Shown: positions 1 through 8,589, numbered from the stretch's first letter. The stretch is DNA of 64,000 nucleotides from Thiosymbion sp942492625 (GCA_942492625.1 CALOFM010000015.1:39074-103073); one strand, 5' to 3'. Notes: a model not told the origin generated them from the letters alone. A program made the numbers and translations.

Positions 1-408
1 GTGGAAGCCAGCAGCAGGAGCGCTTGCGGGAGCTGTCCCTCCGCTTCCGGCTGTGGGGCATCCCTGGTGGCAAAGCTGTTCGGCAAGCGGGCCAATCGCC
101 TGCAGGTGTCCGACGCCATCGGCGTGGCTGTCGGTGATCTCGTGGTGATCGGCATCGCCGACGGCACCCTGATTCGCGCCTCATTGCTGGCCTATCTATG
201 GCCGCTGATTGCAATGATGCTCGCCGCCTTCATCGCTCAATTCGCCGGGGCGTCGGAAGGCCTCGGCGCCCTGATCGGCATCCTCGGCCTTTGTGTTGGT
301 TTATGGACCACCCGGCGGGTAACCGGGGGTGAGGCGGGTCGGGCGCGCTATCGGCCGGTACTCCTGCGTAGAGCCGACCTGCGCCCGATAGCCATTCCGA
401 CGACGTGA
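1..408 (+). CDS. RseC/MucC-family membrane protein (5' end outside window)
   Basis: This is the C-terminal part of a RseC/MucC (SoxR-reducing system) family protein. The visible part has the family's cysteine cluster (CGSCPSASGCG), then KLFGKRANRLQV, and then two closely spaced hydrophobic segments (about residues 60-80 and 85-105). These features match the usual soluble N-terminus plus two membrane helices. Family members are about 150 residues and start with an acidic segment that is absent here, so the true start lies upstream of base 1. RseC homologues often sit in rnf or nif-linked electron-transfer operons, and the next genes are nif-associated. A role in assembling or tuning an Rnf-type complex is inferred only from this context. 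Confidence 0.75.
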   Translation: MEASSRSACGSCPSASGCGASLVAKLFGKRANRLQVSDAIGVAVGDLVVIGIADGTLIRASLLAYLWPLIAMMLAAFIAQFAGASEGLGALIGILGLCVGLWTTRRVTGGEAGRARYRPVLLRRADLRPIAIPTT

Positions 409-435
409 TTTTCATAGCAAACGAGGTAACGGATC

Positions 436-909
436 ATGACAGAGACAGTTACGAATATCGCCGACGCCGATCCGGTTTTGGGTACGGATTTCGGCGTCGA
501 GATGGTGCGCCAGATGCGCGCGATCGATGCCTACGGCACCTACGACAGTTGGTCGCCGGCCAAGATCCTCGGTCCGTTCGTCCTGACCAAGGAGCAGAAG
601 CGAGAGATCCCGGTGGTCGGCGATCCGGACGAGATCGTCATGTCGCGGATCAAGGCCTTCTATAACGCCATCGCCGCGATGATCGAGAAGGAATGCGGAC
701 TTATGGCCGTCCCTACCATCAACCTGACCCACGAGGGCTTTGGCCGGGCGCTGATTACCGTCGGCAAGCTCGTTGTAATGGACCGAACGCTGCGCGACGT
801 GCACCGCTTCAGCTTTCCGACCCTATCGAAGATGAAGGACGAGGCAGACAAGATCCTGTCCGTGGCCCTTGAGATCGTCGGCGAGTATCCGAAGGTCGCG
901 GGAATGTAA
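436..909 (+). CDS. NifX-associated nitrogen fixation protein (DUF269)
   Basis: A 157-residue protein matching the DUF269 family, normally found beside nifX. Recognisable stretches are the N-terminal VRQMRAIDAYGTYDSW, the central MSRIKAFYNAIAAMIEKE and the TINLTHEGFGRALITVGKLV segment. The ATG follows a GAGGTAA-like ribosome site about 10 bases upstream and lies 28 bases after the rseC-like stop, which suggests co-transcription. Family members are implicated in FeMo-cofactor trafficking, but their biochemical role is not settled. nifX itself is not in the window and presumably lies upstream. The two genes downstream (small metalloprotein, fdxB) complete a common nif sub-operon. Confidence 0.9.
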   Translation: MTETVTNIADADPVLGTDFGVEMVRQMRAIDAYGTYDSWSPAKILGPFVLTKEQKREIPVVGDPDEIVMSRIKAFYNAIAAMIEKECGLMAVPTINLTHEGFGRALITVGKLVVMDRTLRDVHRFSFPTLSKMKDEADKILSVALEIVGEYPKVAGM

Positions 910-1046
910 ATGTGCGGGTCGGAATTGAGGCGATTTCTGTCAAACTCCGGCAATCGCCTCAACCAGACAGCACGCGACGGTATCGAGGTGTCGGAATGAA
1001 TTCCGACGTACGAATGGTATGTCCAGTTTGGAGAGATGATTGGAAT

Positions 1047-1262
1047 ATGACCCCCGAAGAGCTGAAAGATCTGCAGAAGGCCGTCAAGCGGGCCAAGCGT
1101 ATCGCGACCGAACGGGCAGGCGAGCTGCACGACCTGGTGGAGGACCGCCTGCCAGCGGCCTACGAAGACATCCCTGCCATTTCCCAAGCAACCTACGACG
1201 CCTGCCTGTCCTGGGCCGAGGCCAAAGCGCGCCTGCAGGATGCCGAGGCCGAGGTGGCCTAG
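1047..1262 (+). CDS. Small CCE_0567-type nif-associated protein
   Basis: A 71-residue, highly helical, charged protein (starting MTPEELKDLQKAVKRAKR) of the small Rop-like family found between DUF269 genes and fdxB in nif clusters, called CCE_0567-type metalloprotein. The ATG at 1047 is chosen because homology begins there. The longer in-frame extension back to 912 has no family-like sequence. A GGAGAG motif precedes the start by about 10 bases. Helical regions (about 3-30 and 40-68) could form an antiparallel hairpin. Its function is unknown. Context suggests a role in cofactor assembly or ferredoxin supply. Confidence 0.75.
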   Translation: MTPEELKDLQKAVKRAKRIATERAGELHDLVEDRLPAAYEDIPAISQATYDACLSWAEAKARLQDAEAEVA

Positions 1263-1275
1263 GAGTAAAGCGCAT

Positions 1276-1590
1276 ATGAGCACCATCACCGGAATCACCC
1301 GCGGCGGGATCGAGTGGATCCCTGCCTTTATCACCGACCTCAACCAAGGCACCTGCATCGGCTGTGGCCGTTGTTTCAAGGTCTGCCCGCGCGACGTTTT
1401 CGATCTCGTAGACCGGGAGGATCTCGATCTGGATGATGACGACTACGATGATGACGACGACGGCTTTTCTGACGACACCAGCATGGTCATGAGCCTGAAG
1501 GACCTGATGGACTGTATCGGCTGCCAGGCCTGCTCCCGGGTCTGTCCGAAGAAGTGCCTGAGTCACGAGCCGTCGCCGATAGCCGCCTGA
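1276..1590 (+). CDS. fdxB: Nif-specific ferredoxin III (2[4Fe-4S])
   Basis: A 104-residue ferredoxin with two cluster motifs, CIGCGRCFKVCP near residue 27 and CIGCQACSRVCP near residue 80, typical of FdxB of nif operons. The start at 1276 follows an AGGAGT site 11 bases upstream. It lies 13 bases after the preceding gene, so the two are almost certainly co-transcribed. FdxB is thought to donate electrons or iron-sulfur clusters during NifB/NifEN cofactor work. Between the two cluster motifs lies an unusually acidic run of about 20 residues, mostly aspartate with LDDDDYDDDDDG at its core. A GCCGGC hairpin (1600-1616) follows the stop. Confidence 0.93.
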   Translation: MSTITGITRGGIEWIPAFITDLNQGTCIGCGRCFKVCPRDVFDLVDREDLDLDDDDYDDDDDGFSDDTSMVMSLKDLMDCIGCQACSRVCPKKCLSHEPSPIAA

Positions 1591-1599
1591 TCCGGGACC

Positions 1600-1616
1600 G
1601 CCGGCTTGTCGCCGGC
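1600..1616. terminator. Hairpin after fdxB
   Basis: GCCGGC, a five-base loop, then GCCGGC, ten bases after the fdxB stop. There is no U-run, so this is a possible Rho-dependent or weak terminator only. The next gene is convergent. Confidence 0.3.
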
Positions 1617-1764
1617 CAGTCGCCGACAGGCGGCACACGAAGCTCGGAGGAGAGCACGGTGGCTTTGAGAGCCCTGGGGTTCAACGGCGATTCGCGTTGC
1701 TGCCGGCGGGACGCCATCGGCCCCGCCAAGATTTTGATTACAGAGGCAAGCAGTCATGCAATGC

Positions 1765-2727
1765 CTAGACGAATGTCGGTTCCGGGAAAACGCTCTTGAA
1801 GCGTTCGGCTTCATCCAGTATCCAGGCGCGAAATGCCGCAATTCGCTCAATGTTTGCGGTCTTCTCAAGGCTTATTAAATAGTACGCGCTCCGCACAGGG
1901 AGTCGAACGTCGAACGGTGTGACCAACCGCCCCTCGGCGATGGCGTCCGCTGCGAGGGCTTCGAGACTCAGTGCAACCCCGTGCCCCCTTTCGGCGGCGT
2001 CGAGCACCATTGCCACTGAGCTGAACCGTTGACCGCGTTCAGGATCCACATTCGAAACCCCTGCCTGCGCGAGCCATGTCTTCCATTGGGGATGGTTTTC
2101 GTATGGAGTGTCATCATGCAAGAGCGTGTGCTTGCAGAGATCAGCGGGAGTCCGTAGCGCCCGCTCTCCCTTTAGTAGATCGGGGCTGCAGATCGGTACT
2201 GCAGCGACACCAAAGAGCCGATCGCTCCGACACTCTTCGTATCTACCGCGTCCGAAGTGAATTGCGACATCGAAATCTCTTTCTCGAAATTCATCCCCGA
2301 TTTCCACGTCTCCCGCAGAATCCGCGACACGTTGCAGACTTGCAACAATTCTGACGTCGATATCCGGAAACGCTGCCGCAAAACCGCGCAGGCGCGGCAC
2401 CAACCACTTTGCGGCGAACGAAGGGGCAGACTGTACGGTTAGAAACCTCGTTTGTCCCCCGCCGCGAAGGCGCTCAACTGCCTTGGCTAAGCGGCAAAAC
2501 CCCAGTTGCAGATCAGGTAAGGCGGAGATCCCGGCGTCGGTCAGCGCGACCCCCTTGTTCAAGCGGTAGAAAAGCTCTACGCCCAAGTGTTCCTCCAGGG
2601 TTCGAATCCGGTGACTGATTGCCGCAGATGTGACATTCAACTCTGCTGCGGCCTTGCTGAAGCTCAGATGTCGGGCGGCGCTCTCGAATGCCTTCAGTGC
2701 GTTCAGTGATGGAAAGGATTGTCTCAT
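1765..2727 (-). CDS. LysR-family regulator, GcvA type
   Basis: A 320-residue LysR-type transcription factor. The N-terminal winged helix-turn-helix (residues 1-65) begins with the GcvA-like SLNALKAFESAARHLSFSKA and contains NVTSAAISHRIRTLEEHLG. A periplasmic-binding-like effector domain fills residues 95-305 (SAPSFAAKWLVPRL opens it, as in GcvA relatives). It is divergent from a small DUF1127-like gene with 135 bases between them, the usual arrangement for a LysR protein and its target. The effector cannot be read from sequence. The GcvA subgroup is broad and also includes regulators unrelated to glycine cleavage. Confidence 0.92.
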   Translation of the reverse strand: MRQSFPSLNALKAFESAARHLSFSKAAAELNVTSAAISHRIRTLEEHLGVELFYRLNKGVALTDAGISALPDLQLGFCRLAKAVERLRGGGQTRFLTVQSAPSFAAKWLVPRLRGFAAAFPDIDVRIVASLQRVADSAGDVEIGDEFRERDFDVAIHFGRGRYEECRSDRLFGVAAVPICSPDLLKGERALRTPADLCKHTLLHDDTPYENHPQWKTWLAQAGVSNVDPERGQRFSSVAMVLDAAERGHGVALSLEALAADAIAEGRLVTPFDVRLPVRSAYYLISLEKTANIERIAAFRAWILDEAERFKSVFPEPTFV

Positions 2728-2745
2728 TGGTTGCTCCTCAAAGAA

Positions 2746-2767
2746 TTCTCACCTGGGCTTGTGAAAA
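2746..2767. promoter_or_regulatory. Candidate LysR operator
   Basis: Imperfect inverted repeat TTCTCAC-N8-GTGAAAA (one mismatch) in the spacer between the divergent lysR and DUF1127-like genes. It lies 19 bases from the lysR start. It has the dyad form of LysR binding sites, although spacer and sequence are not diagnostic. Confidence 0.35.
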
Positions 2768-2862
2768 ATGCTCGTTTGTCGCGATGAAGGCACATGTGCT
2801 CAGATGCAACTATCCCGGAAAAAAACTCGACAAGTAAGTTCACTTAACACTGGAGCATTGAG

Positions 2863-3144
2863 ATGAAGACAACAACTCGGATCTCCGCATGGTTTGAACG
2901 GTGGATTGTTGCAGCGAGCAGAAAACGCATCTGGACCGAGCTTCAGAACATGGACCAGGATTCCTTAACGAAGGCGGACGTTGCGCCTGAATTAAGCAAA
3001 CGGGGTCCACATGCCTGGCCCTGGCAGTCCCAGTCGGATGGATGCTTTGGCAGCAAGGCGTTGACCGACGATCATGAGTCACAGAGCTCACTTCAGTCGC
3101 CCGATGTCCTCGATCGCGACGGGGCAATCGTCGCTCCCGTCTGA
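2863..3144 (+). CDS. Small DUF1127-like protein
   Basis: A 93-residue protein. Residues 15-45 (AASRKRIWTELQNMDQDSL and the following segment) resemble the short arginine-rich DUF1127/YjiS domain, where a helix of the form R-x-x-x-x-L-x-x-M-D is followed by L-x-D-I/V. The C-terminal half is polar and unlike anything I recognise. The ATG is preceded by TGGAGCATTGAG. Position opposite a GcvA-type LysR gene suggests it is the regulator's target. DUF1127 proteins in other bacteria take part in RNA or phosphate/carbon metabolism, but nothing here shows that directly. Confidence 0.6.
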   Translation: MKTTTRISAWFERWIVAASRKRIWTELQNMDQDSLTKADVAPELSKRGPHAWPWQSQSDGCFGSKALTDDHESQSSLQSPDVLDRDGAIVAPV

Positions 3145-3199
3145 CTTGTCGTTCAGGCACAAACCGCGCCGATGTTCCTCAACTGCGTAGGAGATCGAC

Positions 3200-3742
3200 A
3201 TGTACAACCCCGAATCACTGGTATTGAACAGCTCCCCGCGGGTTCAGCTCCGGGATGAGTCCCACTGTCGAATCAGACCCGTGTCAGCCGGTGACCGTGA
3301 CTTCCTCGCCGATTGCTTTTTGCGTATGTCACCGGACTCACGCCGTATGCGCTTTTTCGCCGCGAAGTCCGAGTTGTCCGAGAAAGACTTGGACTTCCTA
3401 ACGAGCGCAGACGGAGTTGATCACATCGCACTGGGCGCTATCAGGCTGAACGTCTCGGGCGGGGAGACAGAGGCGCTGGGCTTCGTGCGTTGCATCAGAT
3501 TGGAGCAGGTCCCGGAGTCTGCGGAGGTATCGATTGCCGTGACCGACGAGGCGCAGAGGCGGGGGGTGGGCACAGCGCTGCTCGAGCGACTGATGGCGGT
3601 GGCGTGCTCTGCCGGAGTTCGCCGCTTCGTTGGTCAGACGCTGGTTGAGAACCACCGAATGCGGGCTTTGGCGAGGCGCACGGGTGGTACTGCGCGCGGG
3701 GACGGTGACGGTGTGCTAGAGCATGAATGGTCGTTGCAGTAA
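3200..3742 (+). CDS. GNAT-family N-acetyltransferase
   Basis: A 180-residue GNAT protein. The acetyl-CoA binding signature is EAQRRGVGTALLERLM (about residues 118-133), preceded by the beta-strand segment ESAEVSIAVTDE. The N-terminal RIRPVSAGDRDFLADCFLRMSPDSRRMRFF resembles the stand-alone acetyltransferases related to protein-lysine acetyltransferase Pat. The start has a TAGGAG site 8 bases upstream. The substrate is unknown. It lies 55 bases after the DUF1127-like gene and may be in its operon. The last 20 residues are Gly-rich and poorly family-like. Confidence 0.8.
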   Translation: MYNPESLVLNSSPRVQLRDESHCRIRPVSAGDRDFLADCFLRMSPDSRRMRFFAAKSELSEKDLDFLTSADGVDHIALGAIRLNVSGGETEALGFVRCIRLEQVPESAEVSIAVTDEAQRRGVGTALLERLMAVACSAGVRRFVGQTLVENHRMRALARRTGGTARGDGDGVLEHEWSLQ

Positions 3743-4168
3743 TAGGTACTTCGGGACTAGGTACAAAGCGCAACAAAAATAATGCCACGATTTGAGAGTT
3801 GTCACTTCTTGGCCGAAGAGCGACGCTAACCTGTTGCTTGGTGGCGAGCTGTCGAGACCAAGCGAAAACCTTTGAACGTAGAAACGGTGGACGCAAAGAA
3901 GCAGGTGCAGTCGGCTGAAGCTTTGGATCGCGCCGTCGGCGCCAATTGGCCGTTCTGACTTGTCGTGTTTGCGACAATGCTTCGGCTGAACTTCGCTGCA
4001 CCCGTTGGTTTTCCCTCCATGCACCCCCGGAGAGGATCTCGGGCTTGTCATCGTCCCCCGTCTTGGTCTCGCATTTCGCGACGTTTTTCCGGCGATGCGC
4101 CTTATGCGCTCGCCTTGGCCGGGGAATTGCATCTTGATGAAGGAACCAAGGGCTCCGGCATCGAATTC
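3743..4168. other. Intergenic region before modA
   Basis: No supported gene. The modA frame stays open upstream to about 3965, but that part lacks protein-like composition and precedes the signal peptide. No ModE-type dyad was recognised. Confidence 0.5.
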
Positions 4169-4927
4169 ATGCGTCGTCTCTGTCTGTCGCTCATCCTGTC
4201 CGCAACCTTTAGCAGCCCCTCGTTGGCCGAGCCGCTACGGGTCGCAGTTGCCAGCAATTTTCTCATGCCAGCCAGGGCGCTGGCGCAACGGTTCGAGCAG
4301 TTGAGCGGGCGGCAGGTCGCCGTCAGCACAGGCTCCACGGGAAAGCTCTATGCGCAGATCGTCAACGGTGCCCCTTACAGCATCTTTCTCGCGGCCAATG
4401 CCACGGAGCCGAGGCGGCTCGAAACGGACGGGCGGGCGGTGCCGGGCACTCGGATGACCTACGCGACCGGACGCCTCGTGCTTTGGAGCATGGACGAGGA
4501 TCTGTTGAAGGCGGGGGAAGGCCCGGATCTCATCCGCCGAGGGGACTTTACCCGCCTGGCCATCGCCAATCCCAAGACCGCACCCTACGGCGCCGCCGCC
4601 TTGCAGACCATGCGGTCCTTGAAGCTCGACACCAAGGCCCTGAGATCGCGTCTGGCGCGCGGCGAGAACGTCTCCCAGGCCTACCAGTTCATTGCCACCG
4701 GCAATGCGGACCTGGGATTCATCGCCTTGTCCCAGGTGAACAATCCGGAGCGGCCAGCAGGTGGTAGTCACTGGCTGGTGCCGGTCGACCTGCATGACCC
4801 TATAGAGCAACAGGCGGTTCTCCTGACCCGCGGTGCGGACGATCGGGATGCCAGGGCTTTTCTCGATTTCCTGCGAAGCCCAGAGGCCCTTGAAGTCATC
4901 GCCGCGTACGGCTACGGGGCGGGATAG
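4169..4927 (+). CDS. modA: Molybdate ABC transporter substrate-binding protein
   Basis: A 252-residue periplasmic molybdate-binding protein. The start at 4169 gives a signal peptide (MRRLCLSLILSATFSSPSLA) cleaved before EPLRVAVASNF. Family landmarks are STGSTGKLYAQI (oxyanion-binding Ser and Thr near residue 52), IFLAANATEPRRLE, the IANPKTAPYGAAA segment near residue 135 and GNADLGFIALSQV near residue 178. It delivers molybdate or tungstate to ModBC. modB follows after 3 bases and the three mod genes form an operon. Its place between nif blocks fits provision of Mo for nitrogenase. Confidence 0.95.
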   Translation: MRRLCLSLILSATFSSPSLAEPLRVAVASNFLMPARALAQRFEQLSGRQVAVSTGSTGKLYAQIVNGAPYSIFLAANATEPRRLETDGRAVPGTRMTYATGRLVLWSMDEDLLKAGEGPDLIRRGDFTRLAIANPKTAPYGAAALQTMRSLKLDTKALRSRLARGENVSQAYQFIATGNADLGFIALSQVNNPERPAGGSHWLVPVDLHDPIEQQAVLLTRGADDRDARAFLDFLRSPEALEVIAAYGYGAG

Positions 4928-4930
4928 GCA

Positions 4931-5620
4931 GTGGACATCCCCGGTGGCCTCGACCTCACCCCGGTTTGGCTGACGGTCAAACTGGCCGGGCTCACGGTCG
5001 CGCTGCTGTTGGTCCTGGGCCTCCCTCTGGCCTGGTGGCTGGCCGGTACCCGCAGCCTGCTCAAGATACCGGTGGAGGCCGTCACCGCGTTGCCATTGGT
5101 CCTGCCGCCAACCGTCCTCGGGTTCTATCTGCTGGTCTTCCTCGGGACATCGGGCTCGGCGGGGCAGCTCTGGACCGCGCTGTTCGGGCACCCTTTGGCC
5201 TTCACCTTCCCCGGACTTGTGATCGCATCCTGTATCTATTCGATGCCCTTCGTCGTCCAGCCATTGCAAGCCGCCTTCGAGGGGTTGGACCGGCGGGCCG
5301 TGGAGGCATCCTTCACCCTCGGGGCGTCGAGAACGCGGACCTTCGTTCGGGTCGTTCTTCCGGGTATCCGCCGCGGTCTGATTACCGCCGTCGTCCTCGG
5401 TTTCGCCCACACCCTCGGGGAGTTCGGCGTGGTTTTGATGGTGGGCGGCAATATCCCCGGCGAGACCCAAGTGGTGGCGACGGCCATCTACGAGCTCGTT
5501 GAGATCATGGACTACGACGCCGCCGGAACCCTGTCCGCCGGACTCTTGGTCTTCTCCTTCCTGGTCCTGCTCCTGGTCTACGGGGCCAACCGACGGTGGC
5601 ACGCGGAGCGAAGGTTATGA
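4931..5620 (+). CDS. modB: Molybdate ABC transporter permease
   Basis: A 229-residue inner-membrane permease with about five hydrophobic helices. It carries the EAA loop (EASFTLGASRTRTFVRVVLP, about residues 123-142) that contacts the ATPase. It starts with GTG, 3 bases after modA stops. The C-terminus overlaps the modC start by ATGA. LPLVLPPTVLGFYLL and GEFGVVLMVGGNIPGETQV are typical of ModB. Confidence 0.95.
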   Translation: MDIPGGLDLTPVWLTVKLAGLTVALLLVLGLPLAWWLAGTRSLLKIPVEAVTALPLVLPPTVLGFYLLVFLGTSGSAGQLWTALFGHPLAFTFPGLVIASCIYSMPFVVQPLQAAFEGLDRRAVEASFTLGASRTRTFVRVVLPGIRRGLITAVVLGFAHTLGEFGVVLMVGGNIPGETQVVATAIYELVEIMDYDAAGTLSAGLLVFSFLVLLLVYGANRRWHAERRL

Positions 5621-6753
5621 CCGGGCACCGAATCGACCTGGACTTTGCCCGTGGGGACTTTCGCCTGCGCGTCGATCTGGAGCTTCCGCCGGGCGGCGTG
5701 ACCTGCATCCTCGGGCCCTCCGGCAGCGGCAAGAGTACGCTGCTGCGTCTCATCGCCGGGCTGGAGCGGCCCCGGCAGGGTCGCGTGGAGGTCGGCGGCT
5801 GCACCTGGGTGAATACAGGGGTGGATACGGGGGTGGATAAGGGCCGGCGGCTTTGCCTGCCTGCGCAAAAGCGCCGGGTGGGGATGCTCTTCCAAGACTA
5901 CGCCCTGTTCGCGAACATGACCGTTGCCGCCAACATCGGCTACGGCCTGCCCCGCAAGGGGCGCGGGCAGGCGGTCGGCGAGTGGATCGAGCGCCTGCAT
6001 CTGAACGGGCTTGGATCGCGCCATCCACATCAGCTTTCCGGAGGGCAGAAGCAACGGGTTGCGCTGGCTCGCGCACTCGCGAGGGAGCCCGATCTGCTCC
6101 TGCTCGACGAGCCCTTCTCGGCGGTGGACGTCTACCTGCGCCAGCGCCTGCGCGATCAGCTGCTCGCCTTGGTGGCGACGCTTGAGCAGCCGGTGATCAT
6201 GGTCACCCACGACCTCGATGAGGCCCGGCACCTGGCCGATCGAATCGGCGTAATGGTGACCGGGCGGATGCACCGGTTCGGGCCGGCGAAGGAGGTCTTC
6301 GATGCCCCGGGGGACCTGCACAGCGCTCGGGTGCTTGGCTGGCGCAACCTGTTGCCGGTTCGCTGGATGGAACGCGCCGCCGTTGGCGGCGACTGGGGGC
6401 GGCTGGATCTTTTTCGGGACGCGTCCCCGGAGGTCGCCTGGATCGGTATCCGTCCGGAGCACCTGCGCCTGGGGGAGCCCGGCGGGCAGGGACTGGATGC
6501 CCGCGCCGTGCGGATGCGTGAGCTCGGTGCCGTAAGGGAGCTCCAGTGCCGCCTCGGCGACGGCACGCCCTTGTATCTGCAGCGTCCTTGGAGCGAGCCG
6601 CTGCCGGCTCCGGGAGAGCGGTTGCGGGTCGGGTTGCCAGCCCAGCACTTGCGTTCGTTGACGCAGGGACCGGAGGACGCCGGGGTGCGCTATCCGCAAC
6701 AGCCGTCTTCCGCCGAGGCGCGCCCGCTTCGCTCCCTGGCGAAGGCCGGCTGA
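5617..6753 (+). CDS. modC: Molybdate ABC transporter ATPase
   Basis: A 378-residue ModC. The ATG at 5617 overlaps the modB stop (ATGA), so translation is coupled. An earlier in-frame start at 5596 is less likely. Walker A is GPSGSGKST (about residue 32), the signature is LSGGQKQRV, Walker B is LLLLDEPFSA, and the switch His is in MVTHDLDEA. The C-terminal third (from about residue 285) is the Mop/TOBE molybdate-sensing domain with IGIRPEHLRL. Oddity: residues around 68-82 carry a small duplication-derived insert (VNTGVDTGVDKG) encoded by near-identical GGGGTGGATA repeats at 5818-5840. Confidence 0.95.
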   Translation: MTGHRIDLDFARGDFRLRVDLELPPGGVTCILGPSGSGKSTLLRLIAGLERPRQGRVEVGGCTWVNTGVDTGVDKGRRLCLPAQKRRVGMLFQDYALFANMTVAANIGYGLPRKGRGQAVGEWIERLHLNGLGSRHPHQLSGGQKQRVALARALAREPDLLLLDEPFSAVDVYLRQRLRDQLLALVATLEQPVIMVTHDLDEARHLADRIGVMVTGRMHRFGPAKEVFDAPGDLHSARVLGWRNLLPVRWMERAAVGGDWGRLDLFRDASPEVAWIGIRPEHLRLGEPGGQGLDARAVRMRELGAVRELQCRLGDGTPLYLQRPWSEPLPAPGERLRVGLPAQHLRSLTQGPEDAGVRYPQQPSSAEARPLRSLAKAG

Positions 6754-7383
6754 GTCATTCGAATTTGATGGTTGCTGCCTGCGCCCTGACTCCTAACGGC
6801 GAGCTGCGTCCCTTTTCTGGCATCACCAAGGTTCTTGCGCCTTCCCGCAGCCTGAGGGCAGTGTGCTTGTTGACGAGATTACGCCATTACTTGCTGGGGA
6901 TGGCCGTGCATTCCAGCGCAGGCAGGTTCCATGCCATAGGGCGCTTCAGGCGCGAGTCGCCAATCATTCATTTGACTTCAGTCAGCTATCGAACTGTTGG
7001 CAGCAGATCCTCCTTGATTCTTCAGGTTAATCGCCCACGCTTCAAACTACGGATTCTTTGTGCGACCAGTCTGGGGCGAGACTTGACGGGTCGGAAAATA
7101 GCGAGGCAAGTTACGAAACGATATTGGAGAAGTTGGGACAGTCGATGGATGAAACAGATGTCTTAGACAACCGTTTCAAAATTGGAAAATTGAAGATCAA
7201 CTAAGTGCTTGGTTCTTCGTTTGTGCAGCTTGATTGGAGCGCAGAAGGGGCGAAATTTGAAACAGAATTGCCAGTTCTCTTTCAGTTGCGTTGTAAAACG
7301 GAGCCCACCGAGATTGTCATTTTCCGAAGTCGGCTTCAGTGAGCTGCAGAATACGATTTCAACAGAGCAAAAGGAGAACTATC
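6754..7383. other. Intergenic region, no gene seen
   Basis: 630 bases between modC and the EEP-fold gene. Composition drifts from GC-rich to AT-rich towards 7383. Open frames here are short and not protein-like. No terminator with a U-run and no clear promoter was recognised. The transition may mark the left edge of acquired DNA. Confidence 0.5.
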
Positions 7384-8589
7384 ATGAAATGTTTGTCCAG
7401 AAACTTTAAAGGCATTGTGCTACTGTTTATCACGGTTAGCCTAATGCTTGTTATGCTGACCCCAGCAAATGCGAGAGTTTTGCGAGATAAAGAATTAACC
7501 GTCATGACGCTCAATACCTATTTCGGCAGTGAGCTTACTGATGATCTGCAAGCAGCTTTAACGCTGTTTTTGGCTTCTTCCGAGGATGATTTTGAGGATA
7601 ATTTTAAAGCTTTAGCCTTTCAAGGCGGATTACTGGCCCAAACCATCCGGGATAGTAATTTTCCTGAGCGAGCAAATGGCTTAGCCAAAGAGATTAGACA
7701 AGTAAAACCAGACATAATTGGTTTGCAAGAAGTCTCACTACTTCGTATCAATAACGAAAGTCAATTTCCATTAGCGGCTGCTTTTGAGCCTAACGTCGCC
7801 ACCGTCGAAGAAGATCAACTGCAGATCCTCATCGACGCATTGGCAGCAAAAGGTTTATTCTACGTGTTAGTGCATCAAAACAATGGTCTTGATACTCAAA
7901 TCCCATTCTTCGATTTCGAGGATGGTAATGCTTTAAAAGATGGGCGTATAACCTTACGCAATGCTATTTTGGTGAGAAAGTTATTCCTTGGCGAAAAAGT
8001 AATAATACTAAATTCACAAAAAGCTGAATATTCTGATCAAGTTAACTTTTTAGGTTTTCTTGAAAACACAAGAAGTTGGTTGTCCACTGATGTTAAGTTT
8101 AGAGGCAAGACAATTCGCTTTATCACAACGCATTTGGAAGCAGGTAAGAATTTCGAGGAAACTTGTGTCCGCAGGGCACAGGCAAATGAGCTAGTTACAA
8201 GTAACATATCCGCAAACTCGCCCTATGACATTATATTGCTCGGTGATTTTAATACTGAGATGTTATCCAATGATCCGGATTGTAGTACCAGTGTCACCGG
8301 CGTACCAGCACTAAGCACAGCTTATGAAATCATTGCCGATCAATTTGTTGATGTTGCTAGCATATTTTCAGGCGTTGTAGGTTTGACCTGCTGTCATGCT
8401 GTTGACTTGGATGGCTCAGCAGCCTTTACAGAGGAGCAATCCGTGCTGGATCACATATTCTATAAAGGAAATTTTAACTTTGTTAACCAACATGTCTTTA
8501 ACGATAAGCTAACTGATACTAAAACTGTAACGGATGGTAAATGGTTAACCGATCACGCTGTTATATCGGCGACAGCTAAAATAGATTAG
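7384..8589 (+). CDS. Secreted endonuclease/exonuclease/phosphatase-fold protein
   Basis: A 401-residue EEP-fold protein with a clear signal peptide (hydrophobic residues 9-27, then NAR). Fold motifs appear in order: LNTYFG (N-terminal Asn strand), DIIGLQEVS (metal-binding Glu), TTHLEAG, LLGDFNTE (catalytic Asp-Asn), LDHIFYK and LTDHAVI (C-terminal Asp-His). The set suggests a metal-dependent phosphodiesterase acting outside the cytoplasm on nucleic acid, phospholipid or inositol phosphate. The substrate is unknown. The start is fixed by AAGGAGAACTATC before the ATG and by the signal peptide. Codon use is strikingly AT-rich (many TTA, AAT, GAT) compared with all neighbours, which is a strong sign of horizontal acquisition. 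Confidence 0.85.
   Translation: MKCLSRNFKGIVLLFITVSLMLVMLTPANARVLRDKELTVMTLNTYFGSELTDDLQAALTLFLASSEDDFEDNFKALAFQGGLLAQTIRDSNFPERANGLAKEIRQVKPDIIGLQEVSLLRINNESQFPLAAAFEPNVATVEEDQLQILIDALAAKGLFYVLVHQNNGLDTQIPFFDFEDGNALKDGRITLRNAILVRKLFLGEKVIILNSQKAEYSDQVNFLGFLENTRSWLSTDVKFRGKTIRFITTHLEAGKNFEETCVRRAQANELVTSNISANSPYDIILLGDFNTEMLSNDPDCSTSVTGVPALSTAYEIIADQFVDVASIFSGVVGLTCCHAVDLDGSAAFTEEQSVLDHIFYKGNFNFVNQHVFNDKLTDTKTVTDGKWLTDHAVISATAKID

Noticed and set aside
2599..2609. tRNA T-loop-like GGTTCGAATCC
   Set aside because: Lies inside the lysR helix-turn-helix codons; no acceptor stem, D-arm or anticodon arm around it on either strand.
4235..5602. Long open frame opposite modA/modB
   Set aside because: Antisense shadow of GC-rich coding DNA; no recognisable domains, and the plus-strand genes are certain.
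6546..7166. 206-codon open frame overlapping the modC 3' end
   Set aside because: Begins inside modC in another frame and continues into spacer DNA; no homology or start signal.
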